From assembly GCA_007132315.1 (NCBI GenBank), contig SLOW01000334.1:1-7246 (forward strand): a stretch of 7,246 nucleotides of DNA, in the 5' to 3' direction. A program made the translations under genes and the position numbers. A model generated the notes under the pieces. That model searched no databases and was not told the DNA's origin. It saw only the letters and a list, made by a program, of their open reading frames with translations. Origin of the DNA: Opitutales bacterium (GTDB lineage: Bacteria; Verrucomicrobiota; Verrucomicrobiia; Opitutales; T3Sed10-336). Position 1 is the first letter of the stretch. Each line of letters begins with the position of its first letter. Positions 1 through 5,947 of this stretch are shown here, one piece after another.

Positions 1-618
1 CAGTTGATGGTCCAAGACGCCGGCTCTCCGCGCCAGGGCCAGGCCGACGTTGATGTCGGTTAGAAACTCGGACCAGAAGTCGCTGTATTCCGGTGTCGTC
101 CGGTTGTGCATGAGGATGGCCGGACAACCGGTCTCCGCCGCGACCCGGGCCATGGGAGACGGTGACAGTTCGGCGGAAATCGCTTCGCCGGATGTTACGG
201 CCCGCCTCCAGGCGTTCAGCGATTCGGGGTCCAGGCCGTAGGTGAACCCCCGGACGTCGTTGATCAGATCGGCCCCGTGTTTGATTGCCGCGCCGGCGAC
301 ATCGGCCTTGTAGGTGTCGATGGACAGGGGAGCGTCCGGCCGGCGCCTGCGGATGGCTTCGATCACCGGCAACACGCGATCACGCTCCTCGCCGGCTTCC
401 ACCGGTTCGGCGCCGGGCCGTGTGGATTCGCCGCCGACGTCGAGGATGTCGGCGCCGTCGGCCAAGAGCTGTTCCGCGTGTTCGGCCGCCTGTTCCGGAT
501 CGAGGTTGACGCCTCCGTCCGAAAACGAATCCGGCGTCGCGTTGAGCACGCCCATGATGAGTGTGCGTTGTCCGACCGGCGGCAGCTTTCGGCCGTGAGG
601 GCTTTCCCAGGTTCGCAT
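1..618 (-). CDS. folP: Dihydropteroate synthase, N-terminal part (cut by window edge)
   Basis: Cytoplasmic folate-pathway enzyme that joins 6-hydroxymethyl-dihydropterin pyrophosphate to p-aminobenzoate to give dihydropteroate. The frame runs from ATG at 618 off the left edge, giving 206 codons of a usual ~270-290. Visible family motifs: TPDSFSDGG (residues 28-36, loop 1), GGESTRPGA (62-70, loop 2), SIDTYKADV (99-107), LINDVRGF (118-125) and ILMHNR (168-173). The DPGxGFGK and C-terminal RxH motifs would lie beyond the window. The start is supported by an in-frame TAA 36 nt upstream and by the usual short N-terminus before MGVLNATPD. No clear Shine-Dalgarno sequence precedes it. Compared with E. 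coli FolP recalled from memory, about 24 extra residues (132-155) lie between the DP after NDVRGF and MARVAAETG. It is separated from the upstream transporter operon by a likely terminator. Identification is firm; the insertion needs an alignment. Confidence 0.95.
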   Translation of the reverse strand, partial: MRTWESPHGRKLPPVGQRTLIMGVLNATPDSFSDGGVNLDPEQAAEHAEQLLADGADILDVGGESTRPGAEPVEAGEERDRVLPVIEAIRRRRPDAPLSIDTYKADVAGAAIKHGADLINDVRGFTYGLDPESLNAWRRAVTSGEAISAELSPSPMARVAAETGCPAILMHNRTTPEYSDFWSEFLTDINVGLALARRAGVLDHQL

Positions 619-690
619 GTGGCAATCGGGTGAATCGTTCAGGTTGAATCCGGATTATTGAATGTTCGTTCGAAGCGTGGGTTTGACGAT

Positions 691-721
691 GAAAAACAGC
701 CCGGTTGGCAGGCGGTGCTGC
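691..721 (-). terminator. Probable rho-independent terminator of the transporter operon
   Basis: Read on the minus strand, CAGC-A-CCG (720-713) pairs with CGG-GCTG (703-697) around a 9-nt loop. This is a 7-bp GC-rich stem with one bulged A, extendable by a G·U pair at its base. It is followed directly by TTTTT (696-692). It sits about 157 nt after the MFS stop and about 70 nt before the folP start, so it would uncouple folP from the operon. The bulge and short U-tract make it moderate rather than strong. Confidence 0.5.
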
Positions 722-769
722 GGTATTTTCGTTTGAACGCGTGTTCCACCCGAATTCATGGGTCTGTTT

Positions 770-797
770 CAAATCTCAAATGTTCGATCTCAAATGC
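770..797. repeat. Degenerate 7-bp tandem repeat (CAAATCT type)
   Basis: Four consecutive heptamers are visible on the plus strand: CAAATCT, CAAATGT, TCGATCT and CAAATGC. The 10-mer ATCTCAAATG occurs exactly twice, at 773-782 and 787-796, 14 bp apart. A further CAAATGA lies at 821-827 inside the neighbouring hairpin. Similar ATTTGAG/AATCTCA-type strings are, from general knowledge, scattered through intergenic regions of several PVC and deltaproteobacterial genomes; their function is unknown to me. The period is seen directly; the relationship is inference. Confidence 0.55.
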
Positions 798-833
798 CTT
801 TTCATGCGGCTTGCAGCCGACAAATGAAAAGGC
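796..833. other. Strong stem-loop downstream of the MFS gene
   Basis: A perfect 10-bp inverted repeat, GCCTTTTCAT (796-805) with ATGAAAAGGC (824-833), encloses a second 5-bp stem CGGCT/AGCCG (807-811 with 815-819) and a 3-nt loop. The two stems are separated by an asymmetric internal loop of 1 and 4 nt. In the direction of operon transcription it lies about 45 nt past the MFS stop and lacks a U-tract after the 3' arm. A 3'-end stabiliser or repeat-element palindrome therefore fits better than a classic terminator. It abuts the heptamer repeat. Confidence 0.5.
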
Positions 834-877
834 CCCGGGTTTGGGTGCGGGCCGGCCGGCGGGTAAACGGTCCGAAG

Positions 878-2068
878 TCAGAGCGGCGAATGGTCCGATT
901 CTTCGGGTTGGAAGGCTATCAGGAACAGGACCAGGGTGACGAGCGTGACCAACGTCGCGATGCCGAATAGCAGGAGGAGGTTGGTTTGTGCCAGGTGTCC
1001 GGCCAGGATGCTGCCGATGATGCGCGATCCGCCGACCACGGTCATCGTGTAAAGTCCCTGGATACTGTTCCGGTACCGGTCGGATGCCAGGCGGTTGATG
1101 TACATGACCGGGCCCACGTGCATGGCGATGATGATCAATCCGTGCAGAATCTGTCCGGCGATGGCCACGCCGACAGTCGGCACCAGCGCCAACAGGGCGG
1201 TGCGCAGGGCCATGCAGAACATGCCCAGGACAATCAGCCGGCGCAGGCCGAGCCGGCGGATCATGTGGCCCAGGGAAAGGATGAAGACGATCTCGATGGC
1301 CACCCCGATGTTGAAAATCAGCCCCGCCCACTTGCGGTCGAGGCCGATTTCCTCGGTGAGGTACAGGGGATAGAACGCGAAATAGGCCGACGAGGCGGCG
1401 TGCGCCAGCGCCATGCCGAGACAGAAGATGAGCGCGTTTTCGGTGAAGAGGGCGCGGGCGGCGCCCAGGGTGGGAAGGCCGGCCTGTTCGCCGGCAGCGG
1501 GCGGTTTGTTGTCGCGCCGCGGATCGGGCATCAGGGCGCAGTTGACCAGGCCCGCCAGACTGAAAACGAAGGCGACCGCCAGGATGATCGAGGTGCTCGA
1601 ACCGCCTTCGATCAGGAAAAAGATGATCAGACTCGGTATGATGAACCCGATGGTTCCCCAGACACGAATCCGGTGGTAGGGTTCGGGCGGTTGCCCGTTC
1701 GTTTCCCGCTTGCGCTGGAAGGAAAAGTTCATGCCGTCCTGCAACGGGAGCAGGGCGACGTAGGCCAGACTGTGCAGACTGAAAAACACCAGTGCCGGCC
1801 AGAAGCCTTCGAACAGGCCCATGGCCAGGAGGAACGATCCCGACAGCAGGAAACAGATCCCGGACACCCGCCTCGGATCGAGGCGGGTGTCGGCGAGCAG
1901 GGTGATAAAGACCGGGGTCACGAGGACCGAGAGACTGGCGGCCGCGACGATGTAACCGATCTGGGATTCGGTCAAACCCTGGTCCTCTTTCAGATAGATC
2001 GACAGAAAGGGCATGACCGCGCCCATGACCGCGAAGCAGATGAAATACTGGGCTTTGATCGATCGCAT
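878..2068 (-). CDS. MFS transporter, LacY/HcaT/nucleoside-permease-like
   Basis: A 396-residue inner-membrane secondary transporter with about 12 hydrophobic segments in two halves, split by a polar central loop at residues 171-196. Family signs are the N-terminal stretch with MGAVMPFLSIYLKE (residues 15-28), the cytoplasmic LLADTRLDPRR between TM2 and TM3 (58-67), and YHRIRVWGTIGFI (131-143). The last matches the YGRxRLWGSxGF signature of the MFS_1-like group that includes HcaT and nucleoside-H+ symporters. ATG at 2068 follows the ATPase stop by 3 nt, so it is almost certainly co-transcribed and translationally coupled. No good Shine-Dalgarno sequence is present. The substrate cannot be read from sequence. 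Being last in an importer operon, it could move the same ligand, a breakdown product or a biosynthetic precursor; all three are inference. Confidence 0.85.
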   Translation of the reverse strand: MRSIKAQYFICFAVMGAVMPFLSIYLKEDQGLTESQIGYIVAAASLSVLVTPVFITLLADTRLDPRRVSGICFLLSGSFLLAMGLFEGFWPALVFFSLHSLAYVALLPLQDGMNFSFQRKRETNGQPPEPYHRIRVWGTIGFIIPSLIIFFLIEGGSSTSIILAVAFVFSLAGLVNCALMPDPRRDNKPPAAGEQAGLPTLGAARALFTENALIFCLGMALAHAASSAYFAFYPLYLTEEIGLDRKWAGLIFNIGVAIEIVFILSLGHMIRRLGLRRLIVLGMFCMALRTALLALVPTVGVAIAGQILHGLIIIAMHVGPVMYINRLASDRYRNSIQGLYTMTVVGGSRIIGSILAGHLAQTNLLLLFGIATLVTLVTLVLFLIAFQPEESDHSPL

Positions 2069-2071
2069 CGT

Positions 2072-2863
2072 TCAAAGCCGCTTCCAGGGGACGACCGCGG
2101 TTTGGCCGTCCGAGCTGAAGCGGCGCGCTTCAACGCCGTAGGCTCGGGCGAGGTTGTCCGGTGCGAGCACCTCGGCGGAATCTCCTTCGGCCAGCGCGCC
2201 GCCGTCCCGGAGCAGGAGCAGGCGGTCGCAGAAGCGCGACGCGAGCGTCAGATTGTGCAGGACGAGAATCACCGACACGCCGTGGACGATTCGGCGCACA
2301 AGAAACTCGAGCAATTGGAGCTGGTGATAGGGGTCCAGGCCGCTGGTGGGCTCGTCGGCCAACAGCAGGCGGGGTTCCCCCGCCAGAGCCCGCGCCAGCA
2401 GCACCCGCCGCTGCTCTCCGCCGGACAGGCGGTTGACTTGGCGCGAGGCGAGGTGTTCGACATCCACCGCCGCCATGGCTTCCCGGACGGCCTGAATATC
2501 GTCCTCCCCCGGCCGGGCCCAGGGCCCCACGTGCGGTATCCGGCCGAGCGTGACCAGGCGCTCCACCGTCAGCGGCCAGTGGCAGACGGGATTCTGGGGA
2601 AGGTAGGCGATTTCCCGGGCCAGCGCCCGGCGGTGGGCGGCGCGGATGGAGCGTCCGCGGTACCGGATGTCGCCCGCCTCCCGCGGCAGCAGACCGGCCA
2701 CCGCCTGCACCAGAGTCGATTTTCCCGAACCGTTGGCGCCGATCACGCCGTACAGCTCTCCCGGACGCACGCCGGCGTCGAGGTCGTGCAGAACGGTGCG
2801 CCCTCCGCGCGCGACGGTGAGGTGATCGATGGTCAACAGGGATGTGTCGGCATCGGAACTCAC
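2072..2863 (-). CDS. FecE/BtuD-type ABC transporter ATP-binding protein
   Basis: A 263-residue cytoplasmic ATPase that powers the adjacent permease. Motifs in order: Walker A GANGSGKST (42-50), Q-loop YLPQ (87-90), signature LSGGEQ (146-151), Walker B RLLLADE (165-171), D-loop SGLD (174-177) and H-loop His203. The LTVERLVTLGRIPHVG segment after the Q-loop is typical of iron-complex/cobalamin importer ATPases. I chose the GTG start at 2863 because it overlaps the permease stop as GTGA. It also has a GGAAAG sequence 7 nt upstream, the best ribosome-binding site in the operon, and leaves a short leader before the first beta strand. The same frame stays open far upstream through the permease gene, but that is a GC-bias shadow. 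His203 is followed by Asn where FecE homologues usually have Asp, a small departure. It could serve cobalamin, heme or siderophore uptake. Confidence 0.93.
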   Translation of the reverse strand: MSSDADTSLLTIDHLTVARGGRTVLHDLDAGVRPGELYGVIGANGSGKSTLVQAVAGLLPREAGDIRYRGRSIRAAHRRALAREIAYLPQNPVCHWPLTVERLVTLGRIPHVGPWARPGEDDIQAVREAMAAVDVEHLASRQVNRLSGGEQRRVLLARALAGEPRLLLADEPTSGLDPYHQLQLLEFLVRRIVHGVSVILVLHNLTLASRFCDRLLLLRDGGALAEGDSAEVLAPDNLARAYGVEARRFSSDGQTAVVPWKRL

Positions 2864-3858
2864 GGGTATTCTTTCCGGATTTTGAAGATGAGATAGAAGA
2901 AGAAGGGCGCACCCACCAGGGCGGTCATGACACCCAGCTTGAATTCCCGGTCCGCCGGCAGGAGTTGTATGAGGAGATCGGCTCCGGTCAGCAGCGCGGC
3001 TCCGCCGAGGGCGCTGGCCGCGAGCAGGCGTGCGGGATCGTGCCGGAGCAGCGGGCGCAGGAGGTGGGGCACCACCAGTCCGACGAAGCCGATCGCCCCC
3101 GCCAGAGCCGTAGCCGGGCCCACGGCGAGGGCCGTTCCAAGGATCACGAACCACCGGAGTCGCCGCAGGGAGAATCCGAGGCTGGAGGCGGTGTCTTCGC
3201 CCAGGGAGAGTGCGCGGAGGCCGGGACCGGTGAGGAACAGAATAAAAACGCCGGCGGTCATGAACGGCAGCACCAGCCCGACATGATCCCAACTGCGGTC
3301 CGCCACCGAGCCGAGCAGCCAATGGACGATTTCCATGCCCGCGTAGGGGTTGGGGGAGAAGTTCAGAACGAGCGAGGTCAGGGCGGCCGCGAGTGAGGAC
3401 ACGGCGACGCCGGCCAGGATCAGCGAGGCGATTCCCGCCTTTCCGGTCAGGGCGACGATCAACAGGGTGGCCGCCAGTGCTCCGGCCAGGCCGCCCAGCG
3501 GCAGGGCTAGCGAGACGTGGGCGAAGGTGCCGGTATAGAGCATGAGGACCGCGCCGAGCGCCGCGCCGCCGTTCACGCCGAGAAGTCCGGAATCGGCCAG
3601 CGGGTTGCGGGTGTAACCCTGAAGAACCGCTCCGGCCAGTCCCAGGGTTCCCCCCACCAGCAGGGCGGACGCCGTCCGGGGCAGGCGAAGTTCGCGCACG
3701 GCTACGCCCAGCAGTTCGTCCTCGCCGGCGAAGAGGAGTTCGAGCGCGCGCGCGGGCGAAAGAAACACCGTTCCGACGCAGATCGAGAGCAGGGCGATCA
3801 GGGCGGTCAGGAGGCCCAGCCCCCCGAATACGAGGCAATTTTCGGTGCGCCGGCTCAT
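2860..3858 (-). CDS. FecCD/BtuC-type ABC transporter permease
   Basis: A 332-residue polytopic inner-membrane protein of normal length for the FecCD family, which forms a homodimeric channel docking the binding protein outside and two ATPases inside. Diagnostic segments: RELRLPRTASALLVGG (55-70), LAGAVLQGYTRNPLADSGLLGV (74-95) and the coupling-helix region GFVGLVVPHLLRPLL (257-271). The C-terminal LGVMTALVGAPFFFYLI (318-334) runs into the last membrane helix. ATG at 3858 overlaps the binding-protein stop (ATGA) and the TGA overlaps the ATPase GTG, so the three subunits are translationally coupled. Only one permease gene is present, consistent with a homodimer. Family assignment is secure; the substrate (corrinoid, heme or ferric siderophore) is not. 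Confidence 0.94.
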   Translation of the reverse strand: MSRRTENCLVFGGLGLLTALIALLSICVGTVFLSPARALELLFAGEDELLGVAVRELRLPRTASALLVGGTLGLAGAVLQGYTRNPLADSGLLGVNGGAALGAVLMLYTGTFAHVSLALPLGGLAGALAATLLIVALTGKAGIASLILAGVAVSSLAAALTSLVLNFSPNPYAGMEIVHWLLGSVADRSWDHVGLVLPFMTAGVFILFLTGPGLRALSLGEDTASSLGFSLRRLRWFVILGTALAVGPATALAGAIGFVGLVVPHLLRPLLRHDPARLLAASALGGAALLTGADLLIQLLPADREFKLGVMTALVGAPFFFYLIFKIRKEYP

Positions 3859-4694
3859 GGCATGTGGCGTGCGGCCTGCTCGTGCAACGCCTCCGCCGCC
3901 TCGACACTCAGATTGCCGCTGGCGTTGACCGTCGCCAGAGGGATCTCCAGCCGGTGCATGCGGTCCTCGATGTGGCGGAGGGCGCGGTGATTGACGAATT
4001 GGTCGCCCCGGGTCGGGTTGTCGGGATGGTAGCGGGTCGCGATGAGAAACCGGGGCGGCGACAGGAGGAGTTCCTCCAGGGACATGCGTTTTTCGTGGAC
4101 GATTTCCAGATCGCGCGCCCGGTTGTGCAGGCCGGCGGCCTCCAGGATGGCGTGCATCATGGTTCCCGTTCCCTGGGCGTATCCGCCGTGACCGAAGGCC
4201 AGGGCCTCCGGTGCCGGGTCCCAGGCCTGCGCCTTGAGGCGCAGCGCTCGCAGGCGTTCATCCATGTCGATCACCAACTCGCGCGCTCGCCGCTCCGCGT
4301 CGAGCACCTCGCCCATCTGAAGCAGAATCTCCCGGGCTTCCTCGAAACTGTTCGCGACCGGCACCCGGATAACCGCCACGCCCATTCTTCGGGCGAATTC
4401 CACGGCGTGCCGGTGGCCGTGGGGGCCGGCCAGGAGGAGGTCGGGGCGGAGGGTGAGGATTTCCTCGGCGGAACCCCGAATTCCCGGAATGCCGGCGGCC
4501 TCCTCCGACAGTGGCGACAGTTCCGGGTCGGCGGCGAGGAAGGAGAGCGCGACGATGCGGTCCCGATCGGCCAACTGGAGCAGCAATTGATCGGCCGCCA
4601 GATTGATGGAGGCGATCCGCCGGTACTCCCCGGCGGAGGAATGGGTCGCGACCAAACACAGCAGCGCGACGATGGATCGGATTCCTCGGCTCAT
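3855..4694 (-). CDS. Periplasmic substrate-binding protein, BtuF/FecB-like
   Basis: A 279-residue protein with an N-terminal signal peptide: charged MSRGIR, a hydrophobic core at 8-16 and probable cleavage after SSA at residue 21. I see no lipobox, so it is likely soluble in the periplasm. The mature part starts RRIASINLAADQLLLQLAD (25-43), followed by IVALSFLAADP, GSAEEILTLRPDLLLAG (74-90) and FGHGGYAQGTGTMMHAILEAAGL (167-189). This matches helical-backbone type III binding proteins (COG0614). At about 280 residues it is closer to BtuF than to the ~300+ residue siderophore binders. I chose ATG at 4694 because the signal peptide begins there and GGTGAG lies just upstream; an ATG at 4706 would add four residues. 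First gene of the operon, overlapping the permease by 4 nt. Ligand unknown; a corrinoid is my first guess. Confidence 0.88.
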   Translation of the reverse strand: MSRGIRSIVALLCLVATHSSAGEYRRIASINLAADQLLLQLADRDRIVALSFLAADPELSPLSEEAAGIPGIRGSAEEILTLRPDLLLAGPHGHRHAVEFARRMGVAVIRVPVANSFEEAREILLQMGEVLDAERRARELVIDMDERLRALRLKAQAWDPAPEALAFGHGGYAQGTGTMMHAILEAAGLHNRARDLEIVHEKRMSLEELLLSPPRFLIATRYHPDNPTRGDQFVNHRALRHIEDRMHRLEIPLATVNASGNLSVEAAEALHEQAARHMP

Positions 4695-4883
4695 GCAGCT
4701 CACCATTGCGCGAACAGAAGGCGGGTCAGGCAAGGAGATTCTCGGTGTTCTCTCGCGTGTTCGGTCTCCGATTTGCCTTGTGATGCCGTGGGTGGTGAAT
4801 AATGTGCTTATTAATAAACGGTTTCCGTGATAAAGCCAGTCGTGGATCATCGTGGGGACCGCCCTGTATCTCGGCGTGCGACC
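4695..4883. other. Divergent promoter region between binding-protein and kinase genes
   Basis: This 189-bp gap separates two divergent transcription units and must hold promoters for both. Its centre (about 4796-4820) is the most AT-rich stretch nearby and includes a perfect 10-bp palindrome TTATTAATAA at 4808-4817. A short dyad TCGG-TCT-CCGA lies at 4761-4771; read on the minus strand it contains GGAGACC, which recalls a B12 box. The other conserved elements of a cobalamin riboswitch are missing. No strong sigma-70 pair is visible for the minus-strand operon. Confidence 0.5.
4773..4803 (+). promoter_or_regulatory. Weak candidate promoter for the kinase-PerM unit
   Basis: TTGCCT (4773-4778) and AATAAT (4798-4803) match the sigma-70 consensus at 4 of 6 and 5 of 6 bases. 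The 19-bp spacer is longer than ideal. It lies in the AT-rich island about 80 nt before the chosen kinase start. This is the best pair I can find on the plus strand, not a firm call. Confidence 0.25.
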
Positions 4884-5924
4884 ATGAACGACTCTAAACT
4901 CAAGCGGCTTGTTGTCCGAACGTGGTTGCGCCGATTCATGACCCAACCGGTGCGATTCGCCTTATGGCTGGCTTTCGGGTACTTTTGTTTCGGAATGGCC
5001 TACATCCTTTTTTCCGGGGATCTCGCCGCCGAGTATGCCACTTCCCTGGAGCACTTGCGGCAGATCGAACAAATCAAAGGGGCTGTGTTTATCGTGGTGA
5101 CGACGCTCCTTCTGTTTCTGTTCGCTTTCCTCTTGCTGCGCCGGCAGGCGCGCAATGAACGGATTCTGAACGATTATCGCGTGTCCCTGCTCAATTTGAA
5201 CCGGCGCGCGACAGCCGGGCTGTTCGCGTCGTCGGTGGCGCACGATATCAACAATGTTCTGGTCGTGATCGAGAGCGTGACCGAAGATGTCGGCGAGGCC
5301 GACGAGAAGGAGCGGGCGGTCCTGATCGGTTTTCTGGCTACGGCCACTCAAAACCTCAAAGAGCTCTCGCGGCGGCTGGCCACCGCGCGGGACGGGTTGT
5401 CGGAGGGGGAAGTACGGGTATTTGATTTGGCGGCGGCGGTGCGCGAAATCCAGGAGTTGGTGGGGTCGCACAAGAAGGCGAGGAGTTGCCGTTTCGGATT
5501 CGAAGCAGGCAAGAGAACGTGGCATTTCCACGGGTACAGGGCTCATTTCAACCAGATGATGCTCAACCTCCTGCTCAATGCCGCCGAAGCCACGGAGGGA
5601 GCCGGAAGGGTCGAGGTGCGTCTGCGGAGCGGGGATGGCGAGATTTGGATCGAGGTCCATGACAACGGTCCCGGTGTGCCCGAAGAATCCCGGGAACGGA
5701 TCATGGAGCCCCTGAATACCACCAAGGAAGATGGCTGCGGACTGGGGTTGCTCTCGGTTCGCACCTGCGCCGAGCAGCATGGCGGATCGGTGGAAGTGAC
5801 GGATTCCGAGGCGTTGGGCGGAGCATGTTTCCGGGTGCGGCTGCCGGTCGCGGGGCCGGGAAAACCCGTTGCGGAATCCGGCGGCGATCATGCGCCGAAG
5901 GTGGAAAACTCGTTTAGCGGTTGA
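4884..5924 (+). CDS. Small two-TM sensor histidine kinase
   Basis: A 346-residue membrane histidine kinase. Two hydrophobic helices (about 23-44 and 66-86) flank an extracytoplasmic loop of only ~20 residues. A DHp helix follows with the phosphoacceptor in VAHDINN (His120), a variant of the HDFNN type. The catalytic ATPase domain has N-box NLLLNAAEA (228-236), G1 DNGPGVP (260-266) and G2 GCGLGL (284-289), and ends HGGSVEV...GGACFRVRLP (299-321). There is no PAS, HAMP or receiver domain. The F-box region reads EPLNTTK, with Leu and Asn where EPFFTTK is common. I start at ATG 4884; GTG at 4827 would add 19 polar residues and ATG at 4938 would remove 18, and none has a good Shine-Dalgarno sequence. 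No response regulator gene lies in the window. The tiny sensor loop suggests membrane-embedded or partner-mediated sensing. Confidence 0.85.
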   Translation: MNDSKLKRLVVRTWLRRFMTQPVRFALWLAFGYFCFGMAYILFSGDLAAEYATSLEHLRQIEQIKGAVFIVVTTLLLFLFAFLLLRRQARNERILNDYRVSLLNLNRRATAGLFASSVAHDINNVLVVIESVTEDVGEADEKERAVLIGFLATATQNLKELSRRLATARDGLSEGEVRVFDLAAAVREIQELVGSHKKARSCRFGFEAGKRTWHFHGYRAHFNQMMLNLLLNAAEATEGAGRVEVRLRSGDGEIWIEVHDNGPGVPEESRERIMEPLNTTKEDGCGLGLLSVRTCAEQHGGSVEVTDSEALGGACFRVRLPVAGPGKPVAESGGDHAPKVENSFSG

Positions 5925-5943
5925 GCCAGCGTAAATCCTGGCT
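5924..5943 (+). promoter_or_regulatory. Hairpin between kinase stop and PerM start
   Basis: AGCCAG (5924-5929) and CTGGCT (5938-5943) form a perfect 6-bp inverted repeat with an 8-nt loop. It occupies nearly the whole 23-nt gap between the kinase stop and the ATG at 5948. It covers the place where a ribosome-binding site should be, and no Shine-Dalgarno sequence is visible. It could limit translation of the downstream gene unless ribosomes finishing the kinase open it; this is inference and the stem is short. Confidence 0.35.
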
Positions 5944-5947
5944 TTGA

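Larger units (their letters stand above)
619..877. other. Intergenic region between folP and the transporter operon
   Basis: This 259-bp stretch holds no gene I can support. It contains, in minus-strand reading order, a stem-loop (796-833), a short array of 7-bp repeats (770-797) and a probable intrinsic terminator (691-721), each listed separately. A perfect GC palindrome GCCGGCCGGC lies at 851-860. For folP, the only promoter-like hexamer I see is AATAAT on the minus strand at 659-654, 36 nt upstream of the start. No acceptable -35 box lies at 16-19 nt from it, so I do not call a promoter. An open frame on the minus strand from 772 has low-complexity, non-protein-like composition and overlaps folP in another frame. 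Confidence 0.6.

Noticed and set aside
380..772. A 130-codon minus-strand frame overlapping folP
   Set aside because: It overlaps the folP start region in another frame and becomes Arg/Gly-rich, typical of an out-of-frame reading.
986..2896. A 636-codon open frame on the plus strand, antisense to the MFS and ATPase genes
   Set aside because: It is a shadow of GC-rich codon positions in two well-supported genes; its translation is rich in Gln, Arg, Asp, Glu and Gly with no recognisable domain.
2072..3907. A 611-codon minus-strand frame that would fuse an N-terminal extension to the ATPase
   Set aside because: The extra part overlaps the clearly coding permease in another frame and is Arg/Pro-rich; the GTG at 2863 with its GTGA overlap explains the ATPase start.
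2072..4694. Firm naming of the ABC genes as btuF, btuC and btuD
   Set aside because: The families are clear but ligand specificity is not readable from these sequences, and no B12 gene, riboswitch or BtuB receptor is in the window.
3864..4802. A 312-codon plus-strand frame opposite the binding protein
   Set aside because: It is antisense to a gene with a signal peptide and family motifs; no domain is visible and composition is shadow-like.
4695..4883. Cobalamin riboswitch upstream of the BtuF-like operon
   Set aside because: The only resemblance is GGAGACC on the minus strand; the other conserved blocks, such as the GCCACTG-type and AACTGTA-type segments, are absent and the space before the kinase gene is small for the full fold.
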